NCBI GenBank assembly: GCA_002490315.1
Contig: DLKG01000016.1
Span: 1-9,335 of the forward strand
Reading direction: 5' to 3'
Length of the DNA stretch: 9,335 bases
Source: Prevotella sp. UBA7594
Lineage (GTDB): Bacteria; Bacteroidota; Bacteroidia; Bacteroidales; Bacteroidaceae
In this document: in pieces, positions 1 to 6,792 of the stretch
How positions within the stretch are numbered: position 1 is the first letter of the stretch
Layout: each line of letters begins with the position of its first letter
The notes under the pieces: generated by a model
Told to the model about the DNA's origin: nothing
The model's input: the letters and a program-made list of their open reading frames with translations, nothing else
Databases searched by the model: none
Made by a program: the position numbers and the translations under genes

Positions 1-175
1 GCGAACGGTCTGTGATGCTGTTAAGTACCGAAACAAGATAGGGCTTGATGTGAGCGGTGAGGTGATAGACAATTATCTCAAAAAGGAGAACCGTAATATA
101 TCTCTACTCCATGAATACGCACAGAAACTAAGAGTGAAAAATATATTGACTACATATTTGGAGACAAGACTATGA
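1..175 (+). CDS. abiEi: AbiEi-like type IV antitoxin, C-terminal part (5' end outside window)
   Basis: An open frame enters from the left edge (first full codon at 2) and ends at TGA 173-175, giving 57 residues that begin RTVCDAVKYRNKIGLD and end NILTTYLETRL. This resembles the C-terminal end of AbiEi-type antitoxins, where an R-T-x-C-D-A-x-R/K-Y-R-N-K-x-G segment is followed by a helical tail. In this family the protein is a winged-helix transcriptional repressor of its own operon and neutralises the AbiEii toxin without stable binding (type IV). The N-terminal DNA-binding domain and the operon promoter lie outside the window, so neither autoregulation nor completeness can be judged. Its stop codon overlaps the next start as ATGA (172-175), which implies translational coupling. 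The assignment rests on the C-terminal pattern plus the adjacent toxin. Confidence 0.75.
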   Translation, partial: RTVCDAVKYRNKIGLDVSGEVIDNYLKKENRNISLLHEYAQKLRVKNILTTYLETRL

Positions 176-1035
176 CAAAGAATATAGCGAAGTCCATTAG
201 GACACGTTTGCTGAACCTCGCCAAAGAGGAGAAGCAAGAGTATATGAAAGTGTTGGTTAGATACTTGCATGAACGCTTGTTGTTCCGTATCTCTGCAAGT
301 CCTTACAAGAGCCACTTTCTTCTTAAAGGCAGTTCGCTGTTGTTTGCCTTGGATGGGTTCAAGGCTCGTCCAACCATTGATATTGACCTGTTGGGAGAAC
401 GCATCAGCAATGATAGAGATAACCTAAAAGAGGTTTTTTTAAAAGTGTGCGCCATTGAATGTGAGGACGATGGAGTTACATTCGATGCAACTTCACTTGA
501 ATTGGAGCCAATAGCCGTTGAAAAGAAATACCCAGGCACTTGTGTAAAAGTGGTGGCACACTTAGATACAATAGTGCAACAAGTGTCAGTTGACATAGGC
601 TTCGGTGATGTGGTAACACCTTATCCTCTGTCATTAGACTATCCGTTGTTGTTACCAGATGTTCCTGCCGTGGAACTGTATGCCTATTCATTGGAAACTT
701 TGATAGCAGAGAAGTTTCATGCAATGGTTGACCGTGACGAAAGCAATAGCCGCATGAAAGATTTCTTTGATGTGTATCAGTTGTTCGCCAACCATGAGAT
801 AGACAAGGATCTTCTTGCGGAAGCCATTATCGGTACGTTTAAGAACAGGAATACACCTTACCGAGAGAACCTTGCCCTTTTCACGGACAAGTTTGCAACG
901 GATGTCACACGCAATATTTGGTGGAAAGCATTCTTGAAAAAGATACGTTGGAAAGAGCAGATAGACTTCTCTGTTGTGATGAAGTGTATCAAAGAGAACC
1001 TACAGGCATATTGGAACAAAGAAACATTAGGATGA
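172..1035 (+). CDS. abiEii: AbiEii/AbiGii-family nucleotidyltransferase toxin
   Basis: A complete 287-residue protein of the usual length for the AbiEii toxin family, which has a DNA polymerase beta-like nucleotidyltransferase fold. Motifs visible in order: the hG[G/S] loop KGSSLLFA (about 52-59), the acidic pair in RPTIDID (D70 and D72), VDIGFGD (140-146), AEKFHAM (179-185) and RMKDFFDVY (194-202). These match the four conserved AbiEii motifs, and the metal-binding Asp pair and the EK...A lysine are intact, so the enzyme is predicted to be active. Relatives inhibit growth by nucleotide transfer (MenT homologues modify tRNA 3' ends); the target here is unknown. The start ATG overlaps the antitoxin stop by four bases (ATGA) and has GGAG at 160-163. 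Role by family: growth-arresting toxin and abortive phage defence. The toxin family is clear; a defensive role is inferred. Confidence 0.9.
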   Translation: MTKNIAKSIRTRLLNLAKEEKQEYMKVLVRYLHERLLFRISASPYKSHFLLKGSSLLFALDGFKARPTIDIDLLGERISNDRDNLKEVFLKVCAIECEDDGVTFDATSLELEPIAVEKKYPGTCVKVVAHLDTIVQQVSVDIGFGDVVTPYPLSLDYPLLLPDVPAVELYAYSLETLIAEKFHAMVDRDESNSRMKDFFDVYQLFANHEIDKDLLAEAIIGTFKNRNTPYRENLALFTDKFATDVTRNIWWKAFLKKIRWKEQIDFSVVMKCIKENLQAYWNKETLG

Positions 1036-1353
1036 TAGCAAAAGGGCACACTTGATTTACTAAAGATCGGGGATGTGACAAGGATGAAGATGAAATAGAA
1101 TGGATAAGACGGTTTTGCAGCAAGCAACGAGGATGGTGAAACCAAGAAAGAGAAAGGGGCTAAGCCGATGAAAAGGAGGTGTGTCAAAATTCAAAATTGC
1201 AACCTTATCCGTAGCGGAGGTCTCCGGCCTCCGCAGCATCCATTGTCTGCAATTAATTATATATCAACACATTAGTAATGTTTGCTTACAGCGGAGGCCG
1301 GAGACCTCCGCTACGGATAATCCCAATTTGCGAGTTTTGACACACCCTCTTCT
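1036..1353. other. Intergenic region without a supported gene
   Basis: The first 140 bases after the toxin are purine-rich (many AGGATG/AAG words) and hold only tiny frames, such as a 23-codon frame from ATG 1100 that ends in a lysine/arginine-rich tail. No homologue is recognised. The remainder is the palindromic element at 1178-1347. A plus-strand open frame running through that element (from about 1181) simply reads the repeat and is not a gene. Confidence 0.6.
1178..1347. repeat. MITE/BIME-like palindromic element: two facing REP-like hairpins in inverted ends
   Basis: A perfect 30-bp inverted repeat (1205-1234 and 1291-1320, starting TTATCCGTAGCGGAGG) flanks a 56-nt AT-rich centre. Each arm is itself a hairpin: GCGGAGG (1214-1220), loop TCTCCGG, CCTCCGC (1228-1234), mirrored on the right. 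The element is bounded by perfect 12-bp inverted ends, GGTGTGTCAAAA at 1178-1189 and its complement at 1335-1346, with a partly conserved stretch between ends and core. There is no reading frame for a transposase and no clear target-site duplication. Two inverted REP-like units with terminal repeats suggest a non-autonomous mobile or REP/BIME-type element; alternatively it is a large bidirectional stem-loop between convergent genes (abiEii and the minus-strand ORF), although no T-tract follows. Being multicopy in the genome is inferred. Confidence 0.7.
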
Positions 1354-1713
1354 TTATAAGTCGCAATTTAATTTTAAAAAACTTTTAATAGGGTTGCCTA
1401 TAGAAAATAGTAATTCATTATTTATTGGTCCGCTTAATTGTCTTGTATGGATGACTAATTTATTTGATTTGTCGTAATCAAGACCATCATAATGAATCCA
1501 ATAATTTTGAGTCGAATCAGGTAAACCAACTTTGTGAAAAGACACTCCAAAAGTATTGTCAATTTGTCTATTGCTTCCTTGATTGACAATATAGCTTCCA
1601 CAAGCAAGCACCACTACAGGAAAAGATTGTATGAACTTAGATTCTTTGAACAACTCAAGTTTTGTCCCTATCGTGTCTTTTTTTTGCGTAGGCAGAATGG
1701 CGAGCACAAACAT
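1354..1713 (-). CDS. Hypothetical protein, unrecognised, possibly truncated
   Basis: A minus-strand frame with ATG at 1713-1711 would give 119 residues (MFVLAILPTQKKDTIG... to ...FLKLNCDL). The frame stays open upstream to about 1839, with an alternative TTG at 1803, so the N-terminus is uncertain. A hydrophobic segment, FPVVVLACGSYIV, is followed by a polar, aromatic-rich region (YWIHYDGLDYD). No motif or family is recognised. The frame crosses an A8 run on the coding strand (1678-1685), a spot where a frameshift could have joined or broken a longer gene. It ends at TAA 1356-1354, six bases past the palindromic element, and is convergent with the toxin gene. It has no visible promoter and is AT-rich compared with the pump genes. 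It may be a real small accessory gene, a remnant, or a chance frame. Confidence 0.35.
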   Translation of the reverse strand: MFVLAILPTQKKDTIGTKLELFKESKFIQSFPVVVLACGSYIVNQGSNRQIDNTFGVSFHKVGLPDSTQNYWIHYDGLDYDKSNKLVIHTRQLSGPINNELLFSIGNPIKSFLKLNCDL

Positions 1714-1862
1714 TATTGAGTTCCGTACAAGTATGCGTAAGTGAGGATAGAGGTCTTCGCACGGATTGCCAATTCTTCTCAAACAATGTCGAAAAACGCA
1801 CAATGAGGAATAAAAGTTGTTAAATGTTGCACGGCAATGCTACGTTTTATTATTAATGTGAG

Positions 1863-1870
1863 TACCTTTG
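1863..1870 (+). promoter_or_regulatory. Candidate Bacteroidetes promoter, -7 box
   Basis: TACCTTTG fits the TAnnTTTG -7 consensus of Bacteroidetes housekeeping promoters. No good TTTG-type -33 element is seen at the usual 19-21 nt upstream, only T-rich sequence (about 1846-1853). Transcription would start near 1877, giving a leader of roughly 145 nt ahead of the pump adaptor gene, with the 9-bp inverted repeat at 1875-1906 at its very start. Confidence 0.45.
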
Positions 1871-1874
1871 CAGG

Positions 1875-1906
1875 CAGAAAACTTACAGTGAGTGCTTAGT
1901 TTTCTG
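1875..1906 (+). promoter_or_regulatory. Inverted repeat just downstream of the candidate promoter
   Basis: CAGAAAACT (1875-1883) and AGTTTTCTG (1898-1906) form a perfect 9-bp inverted repeat around a 14-nt centre. It sits at or just after the predicted transcription start of the efflux unit. It could be an operator for a dimeric repressor encoded elsewhere, or a 5' stem that stabilises the leader RNA. The sequence alone does not decide between these. Confidence 0.4.
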
Positions 1907-1928
1907 AATGATAGATAACTTTTTCTTT

Positions 1929-1947
1929 AATGCGCACCTAAATGCGC
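1929..1947 (+). repeat. Short direct repeat in the pump leader
   Basis: AATGCGC occurs twice, at 1929-1935 and 1941-1947, with a 12-nt period, close to one helical turn. It lies in an otherwise AT-rich leader upstream of the adaptor gene, so the GC-rich words stand out. It could be a protein-binding site, but chance is not excluded. Confidence 0.25.
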
Positions 1948-2002
1948 GTCATATATATAATAAGGTAAAGCCCCAAAAAGAGAAAAGAAAACAAGAAAAT
2001 AA

Positions 2003-2010
2003 TATATTTG
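2003..2010 (+). promoter_or_regulatory. Second TAnnTTTG match close to the adaptor start codon
   Basis: TATATTTG matches the -7 consensus but lies only 12 bases before ATG 2023, so a transcript from it would have a leader of just a few bases. No -33 element is visible in the purine-rich sequence upstream. It is probably a chance match in AT-rich DNA or a minor promoter. Confidence 0.2.
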
Positions 2011-2022
2011 TAATAAATAGGT

Positions 2023-3225
2023 ATGAAGAAAACAAAGATTTTATTGGTGGCAGCCTTGGCTGCTGTGCTTGCCTCTTGTGGCGGCGGGAAGAGTGGCGGA
2101 AAGCCTAATTTCGGCGACAACGAGTACGCTGTGCGTACCGTTCAGGGTCAGGATGCCGACTTGCAGACAACGTACCCCGCAACAATCAAGGGTGTGCAGG
2201 ACGTGGAGATACGTCCGAAAGTTTCTGGTTTCATCACTAAGCTCTGCGTGAAGGAAGGTCAGCAGGTGAAGGCAGGACAACTCCTTTTTGTCATCGACAA
2301 TGTGACCTATGCTGCCGCAGTACGTCAGGCAAAGGCTGCTGTCAATGCTGCCAAGGCACAACTCAATACAGCACGTCTTACCTACACAAACTCTGAAAAA
2401 CTTTTCAAGAACAACGTTATAGGTTCTTACGAACTCCAGTCGGCAAAGAACGCCATGGAGTCGGCAGCCGCTCAGGTGGCACAGGCTGAGGCAGCATACG
2501 TTTCTGCCAAGCAGAACCTCGACTTCTGCTACGTTACAAGCCCGGCAACAGGCGTCATCGGTGACCTGCCTTACCGTGTTGGTGCACTTGTTAGTGCAAG
2601 CTCACAGCAGCCGCTCACAACAGTGTCCAACAACTCCACGATGCAGGTTTACTTCTCTATGACGGAGAAGGATCTCCTCGACATGACCAAGACAGCAGGC
2701 GGTGTGCACGCTGCAATAGCCAACTATCCGGCTGTAAAGCTGCAGCTTGCCGACGGCTCTATCTACGAGCATCCGGGCAAGGTGGCAACAGTGAGCGGCG
2801 TGATCGACCCGACCACGGGTTCTGTATCAATGCGTGCCGACTTCGCCAATCCCGACCACGTGCTCAAGAGTGGCGCTTCTGGCTCAATCGTTGTGCCCCA
2901 CACAGCCTCTTCTGCAATTATCATTCCGCAGGACGCTGTTGTAGAGGTGCAGGACAAGCACTTCGTATATGTCGTGGGTAAGGACAACAAGGTGAAGTAC
3001 ACCGCTGTTACAATCAACCCGCAGAACGACGGCAAGAACTACATCGTTACTTCTGGTCTGCACGTTGGCGACCGCTTCGTTGTGAACGGCGTTTCTTCTC
3101 TTCAGGACGGTATGGAAATCAAGCCTGTAACAGAGGCTCAGTATGCCGAGAAGCTTAAGAAGACCGAGCAGATGGGTGCCGATCAGGGCGATCTCTCGAA
3201 GCTGAAGAAAGACTTCGGAAAGTAA
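2023..3225 (+). CDS. RND efflux periplasmic adaptor (membrane fusion) lipoprotein, AcrA/MexA-like
   Basis: A 400-residue periplasmic adaptor that links the RND transporter to the outer-membrane channel. It begins with a lipoprotein signal peptide (MKKTKILLVAALAAVLASC): lipobox L16-A17-S18-C19, so it is predicted to be lipidated at C19 and anchored in a membrane. The lipoyl/barrel-sandwich half-motif lies at about 56-93 (VEIRPKVSGFITKLCVKEGQ, then AGQLLFVID). An alanine-rich alpha-hairpin coiled coil spans about 97-168 (LFKNNVIGSYELQSAKNAME at its centre), and the second lipoyl half (VTSPATGVIG) is at 171-180. Beta-barrel and membrane-proximal domains follow, including GSIVVPHTASSAIIIPQDAV. 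Length and domain order are typical of the family. The start is fixed by the signal peptide; upstream is A-rich without a Shine-Dalgarno site, as usual in Bacteroidetes. It is the first gene of the pump unit. The substrate cannot be read from the sequence. Confidence 0.95.
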   Translation: MKKTKILLVAALAAVLASCGGGKSGGKPNFGDNEYAVRTVQGQDADLQTTYPATIKGVQDVEIRPKVSGFITKLCVKEGQQVKAGQLLFVIDNVTYAAAVRQAKAAVNAAKAQLNTARLTYTNSEKLFKNNVIGSYELQSAKNAMESAAAQVAQAEAAYVSAKQNLDFCYVTSPATGVIGDLPYRVGALVSASSQQPLTTVSNNSTMQVYFSMTEKDLLDMTKTAGGVHAAIANYPAVKLQLADGSIYEHPGKVATVSGVIDPTTGSVSMRADFANPDHVLKSGASGSIVVPHTASSAIIIPQDAVVEVQDKHFVYVVGKDNKVKYTAVTINPQNDGKNYIVTSGLHVGDRFVVNGVSSLQDGMEIKPVTEAQYAEKLKKTEQMGADQGDLSKLKKDFGK

Positions 3226-3406
3226 ATTAAATGTGAGCTGCGCTCACAGAATTAAAAGAAGTTAGAGAAGTTAAAGAATTTAGAGCCAATACCGATTCTT
3301 TATGATATCAATAATATTGATAGGAAAAACATATGGCTTTAACTTCCGAGCGAAGCGATAACTTCTTTAACTTCTGAGCGAAGCGATAACTCCTAAAAAA
3401 GAAACA
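3226..3406 (+). repeat. Spacer 1 of pump unit: nonamer repeats, hairpins and a 28-bp tandem duplication
   Basis: This 181-bp gap contains four kinds of structure. A hairpin TGTGAGC-TGC-GCTCACA (3232-3248) stands first. Three 9-nt repeats of the type GAAGTTAGA follow (3258-3284). An inner hairpin TATCAAT-AAT-ATTGATA occupies 3306-3322. The complement of the nonamers then returns as TGGCTTTAACTTC (3334-3346). GAAGTTAAAG (3267-3276) pairs with CTTTAACTTC (3337-3346), and AGCCA (3284-3288) with TGGCT (3334-3338). A tandem 28-bp repeat (3338-3365 and 3366-3393, 26 of 28 identical) ends just before the transporter start. No gene, promoter box or T-tract terminator is seen. Confidence 0.7.
3338..3393 (+). 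repeat. Tandem 28-bp direct repeat, two copies
   Basis: Units 3338-3365 and 3366-3393 are directly adjacent and differ at only two positions (C/T at 3347/3375 and T/C at 3364/3392). Each unit reads TTTAACTT followed by the core GAGCGAAGCGATAAC. The pair ends 13 bases before the ATG of the transporter gene. Near-identity and exact abutment indicate a recent duplication. Confidence 0.85.
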
Positions 3407-6400
3407 ATGAAATTAGATAGATTTATCAAGCGCCCGGTGCTCTCCACGGTGATTTCAATCCTCGTGGTCATCTTGGGTGTACTCGGCTTGGTGTCGCTGC
3501 CTATCGAGCAGTACCCTAACATGGCGCCGCCTACCATCATGGTGCGTGCATCATATACCGGTGCCAACTCCGAGACTGTGCTCAACTCCGTGCTTGCACC
3601 GCTGGAGGAGCAGATCAACGGTGTGGAGGGCATGACCTACATGACCTCAAGTGCCACCAACGACGGTTCGGCAACAATCACCGTATACTTCAAGCAGGGC
3701 ATGAACCCTGACATGTGTCAGGTGAACGTGCAGAACCGTGTGTCGCAGGCTTCAGCCTTGCTGCCTGCCGAGGTTACGAAGGCCGGTGTGACGGTCATGA
3801 AGCGACAGTCATCAACGGTGATCCTCTTCGGTCTTACTGCCGACGACGACCGCTACGACGACGAATTCCTCTGCAACTATGCCAACATCAACATCGTTCC
3901 GGCCATCAAGCGTGTGAGCGGTGTGGGTGAGTGTCAGGCGTTCTCGCAGAAGGATTACACCATGCGCCTTTGGATCGACCCGGTGAAGATGAAGAGCTAC
4001 GGCCTCATTCCTACCGACCTCACAGGTGTGCTCTCACAGCAGAACATAGAGGCAGCCCCGGGTTCAGTGGGCGAGATGTCGGACAACCAGTATCAGTACA
4101 CATTCCGCTACAAGGGACGTCTGAAGACTCCGGAGGAATTCGGCAACATGATTATCAAGTCGACCACCGACGGCCAGACTATCCGCGTGAAGGATGTGGC
4201 ACGCATAGAGATGGGTGCCCTCTCTTACACTGTAGAGTCAAAGAACAACGGCAAGCCTTCCGTGACCATGATGGTGACGCAGACTGCCGGTTCTAATGCT
4301 ACCGAGATTGCAACGAATATTAAGAAGCTCCTCAAGGATCAGGAGGCCACAATGCCGCCGGGAATCCACTTCGACATCATGCAGGACGTGACGGAGTTCC
4401 TCTTCGCCTCTATCGAGGACCTTATCAAGACCCTCTGCGAGGCATTCGTCCTGGTGTTCATCGTGGTGTACATCTTCCTCCAGGACACACGCTCAACGCT
4501 CATCCCGTTGATTGCCGTGCCTGTGTCGTTGATTGGTACATTCTTCTTCCTCTATGTGTTCGGCTTCTCGCTGAACCTTCTGACACTCGCCGCCCTCGTG
4601 CTTGCCATCGCCATTGTGGTCGATGATGCCATCGTGGTGGTTGAGGCCGTCCACGCCAAGCTCGACCTTGGCTACAAGTCGGCACGTCTCGCGTCTATCG
4701 ACGCCATGAACGAGATCTCGGGCGCCATCATCTCCATCACACTCGTTATGGCATCGGTGTTCATTCCGGTGTCGTTTATGGGTGGTACGTCGGGTGCGTT
4801 CTACCGTGAGTTCGGTATCACAATGGCTATCTCAATCGTCATCTCGGCTCTTAATGCCTTGACTCTCTCTCCGGCTCTTTGTGCTATCTTGCTGAAGCCG
4901 AAAGACGCTGAGGGCAAGGAACGCAAGATGTCGATGATCGATCGCTTCCACGCATCGTTCAACGCAGCCTACGGCAAGGTGCAGGAGAAGTACACCAAGG
5001 GTGTGCGCCATCTTGTGGAGCGTCCTATCATTGCTATCGGTGCTGTTGTTGTCGGCATCGCTGCTTTGGCAGTACTTATGTCTACGACAAAGACGGGTCT
5101 TGTGCCTGACGAGGATACCGGTACAGTGTTCTGTACAGTGCAGACACCTCCGGGAACATCAATGAAGAAGACCAACGAGGTGATGGACGAGGTAGACCGT
5201 ATGCTCGCAACCAACCCCGCTATCGCCAGCCGTATGCGTATCCTCGGCTACAACTTCATCTCTGGTCAGGGTTCCAACGGCGGTACGTTCATCATCAAGC
5301 TGAAGCCGTTTGAGGAGCGTCAGAAGGAAGAGGGACCGCTGAAGTACATCGGCGTGCACAACCTCGGCTCTACCATGGTGCTCGGCATGATATACAAGCA
5401 GACAGCAGCCATCAAGGGCGCACAGATTCTCGCCTTCCAGCCGCCTATGGTGCAGGGCTTCTCCATGACCAACGGTATGACGTTCTCAATGCAGGACCGC
5501 ACCGGTGGCGACGTGAACAAGTTCTATGAGATTACTCAAAAGTATCTCGCCGAGCTCAACAAGCGTCCCGAGATTACCAACGCCATGACATCATACGACA
5601 CACGCTATCCGCAGTACAAGATTGACGTTGACGTGGCAAAGTGTAAGCAGAGCGGCATCGACCCGTCTACTGTGTTGACCACAATGCAGGGCTACTACGG
5701 AGGTATGTATGCTTCAAACTTCAACTCTTACGGTAAACTCTACCGTGTGTACATCCAGGCTGCACCGCAGGATCGTGCCGACCTGAAGAGTCTCGACAAT
5801 ATCTACGTTCGCACATCGGCTGGCGAGATGGCTCCTATCAAGGAGTATGTCAACCTGACCCGCGTGTATGGTCCGCAGGAGATCGACCGTTTCAACCTCT
5901 TCACATCAATCAACGTGAACGCCTCGGCAGCTGAGGGCTACTCTACGGGTGATGCTATCAAGGCCATGGACGAGGTTGCAAAGACCACGTTGCCGGCAGG
6001 CTACTCTTACGAGTTCTCTGGTTTGACACGTACTGAGCAGGAGTCTTCAAACTCAACAGGCATCGTGTTCGTGCTCTGCTTGGTATTCGTCTACCTTATC
6101 CTCTCGGCACAGTATGAGTCGTATCTCCTTCCGCTCTCGGTTATCCTCTCGATACCGTTCGGTTTGGCTGGAGCCTTCCTCTTCACCAACCTCTTCGGCA
6201 AGAACAACGACATCTACATGCAGATTGCACTTATCATGCTTATCGGTCTGTGTGCAAAGAACGCCATCCTTATCGTGCAGTTCGCACTTGAACGTCGCCA
6301 GACTGGTATGGCTATCTCTTGGTCGGCAGTGCTCGGTGCTTCGGCTCGTCTGCGTCCTATCTTGATGACCTCTCTCGCCATGATTATCGGTCTTCTGCCG

Positions 6401-6658
6401 CTGCTCATGCCTTGGGGTGTAGGCTACAACGGTAACATGACTCTCGGTGCTGCAGCCGTAGGCGGTATGCTTATCGGTATGCTCTGCCAGATTATGGTTG
6501 TGCCGGCTCTGTTCTATATCTTCCAGACTCTGCAGGAGAAGATCAAGCCTATCGAGTTTGAGAACGACCATGCAGACGTTGACAGCGAAATCCAGCAGTA
6601 CACCAACCCTTACGTGGCTGGCGCCTTGCAGGAGAAGATAGAGAAGAGTACGAAGTAA
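3407..6658 (+). CDS. RND (HAE1-type) multidrug efflux transporter permease, AcrB/MexB-like
   Basis: A 1083-residue inner-membrane proton/substrate antiporter, slightly longer than E. coli AcrB. It begins with the canonical MKLDRFIKRPVLSTVISILV first transmembrane helix. The PN1/PC1 porter segment LPIEQYPNMAPPTIMV (31-46) follows. The proton-relay pair D406-D407 lies in TM4 (IAIVVDDAIVVVEAV), equivalent to AcrB D407/D408. The second half repeats the fold, with K951 (IGLCAKNAILIVQFA) equivalent to AcrB K940 and the RLRPILMTSLAMIIGLLPLL stretch at 981-1000. Twelve transmembrane helices in two groups with two large periplasmic loops are expected, and no relay residue is missing, so it should be functional as a trimer. 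The extended polar C-terminus (about 1045-1083) is cytoplasmic. The start is set by family alignment and A-rich upstream sequence. The drug or envelope substrate is unknown. Confidence 0.97.
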   Translation: MKLDRFIKRPVLSTVISILVVILGVLGLVSLPIEQYPNMAPPTIMVRASYTGANSETVLNSVLAPLEEQINGVEGMTYMTSSATNDGSATITVYFKQGMNPDMCQVNVQNRVSQASALLPAEVTKAGVTVMKRQSSTVILFGLTADDDRYDDEFLCNYANINIVPAIKRVSGVGECQAFSQKDYTMRLWIDPVKMKSYGLIPTDLTGVLSQQNIEAAPGSVGEMSDNQYQYTFRYKGRLKTPEEFGNMIIKSTTDGQTIRVKDVARIEMGALSYTVESKNNGKPSVTMMVTQTAGSNATEIATNIKKLLKDQEATMPPGIHFDIMQDVTEFLFASIEDLIKTLCEAFVLVFIVVYIFLQDTRSTLIPLIAVPVSLIGTFFFLYVFGFSLNLLTLAALVLAIAIVVDDAIVVVEAVHAKLDLGYKSARLASIDAMNEISGAIISITLVMASVFIPVSFMGGTSGAFYREFGITMAISIVISALNALTLSPALCAILLKPKDAEGKERKMSMIDRFHASFNAAYGKVQEKYTKGVRHLVERPIIAIGAVVVGIAALAVLMSTTKTGLVPDEDTGTVFCTVQTPPGTSMKKTNEVMDEVDRMLATNPAIASRMRILGYNFISGQGSNGGTFIIKLKPFEERQKEEGPLKYIGVHNLGSTMVLGMIYKQTAAIKGAQILAFQPPMVQGFSMTNGMTFSMQDRTGGDVNKFYEITQKYLAELNKRPEITNAMTSYDTRYPQYKIDVDVAKCKQSGIDPSTVLTTMQGYYGGMYASNFNSYGKLYRVYIQAAPQDRADLKSLDNIYVRTSAGEMAPIKEYVNLTRVYGPQEIDRFNLFTSINVNASAAEGYSTGDAIKAMDEVAKTTLPAGYSYEFSGLTRTEQESSNSTGIVFVLCLVFVYLILSAQYESYLLPLSVILSIPFGLAGAFLFTNLFGKNNDIYMQIALIMLIGLCAKNAILIVQFALERRQTGMAISWSAVLGASARLRPILMTSLAMIIGLLPLLMPWGVGYNGNMTLGAAAVGGMLIGMLCQIMVVPALFYIFQTLQEKIKPIEFENDHADVDSEIQQYTNPYVAGALQEKIEKSTK

Positions 6659-6792
6659 AAAAACAGAGATTATAGAAATAAGGAATACAGAAGTTAAGAA
6701 TGTAGAAGTTAAGCCAAATGCACTAATGGCTTAACTTCTTAACTCCTTAACTTCTTGACTCCTGTCTTTCTTGACTCCTAACAAAGAAAAAA
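6659..6792 (+). repeat. Spacer 2 of pump unit: GAAGTTAAG / CTTAACTTC inverted repeats
   Basis: This 134-bp gap holds a perfect 12-bp stem, GAAGTTAAGCCA (6705-6716) with TGGCTTAACTTC (6727-6738), around a 10-nt loop. Further GAAGTTAAG on the left (6690-6698) and CTTAACTTC on the right (to 6754) extend it into an imperfect stem of about 27 bp. After it come degenerate TTGACTCCT words (6755-6780) and an A-rich run into the next start codon. Stem sequence and closing AGCCA/TGGCT match spacer 1, so the two gaps carry related elements. There is no T-tract directly after the stem, so a terminator is unlikely. Confidence 0.75.

Noticed and set aside
1100..1171. Small frame of 23 codons with a basic C-terminus after abiEii.
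   Set aside because: Too short, no recognisable start context or homologue, and lysine/arginine content follows from purine-rich DNA.
1178..1347. Palindromic element as an intrinsic terminator for abiEii.
   Set aside because: Neither side has a T-tract after the GC stem and the 56-nt loop is too large; the inverted ends fit a repeat element better, though it may still slow convergent transcription.
1181..1477. Plus-strand open frame of 98 codons across the palindromic element.
   Set aside because: It reads straight through the inverted repeat and is antisense to the minus-strand frame; no protein-like features.
6053..6571. Long minus-strand frame of 172 codons inside the transporter gene.
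   Set aside because: Antisense shadow of the AcrB-like coding sequence; composition (many H, E, T, D, R) reflects reverse reading of the real gene.
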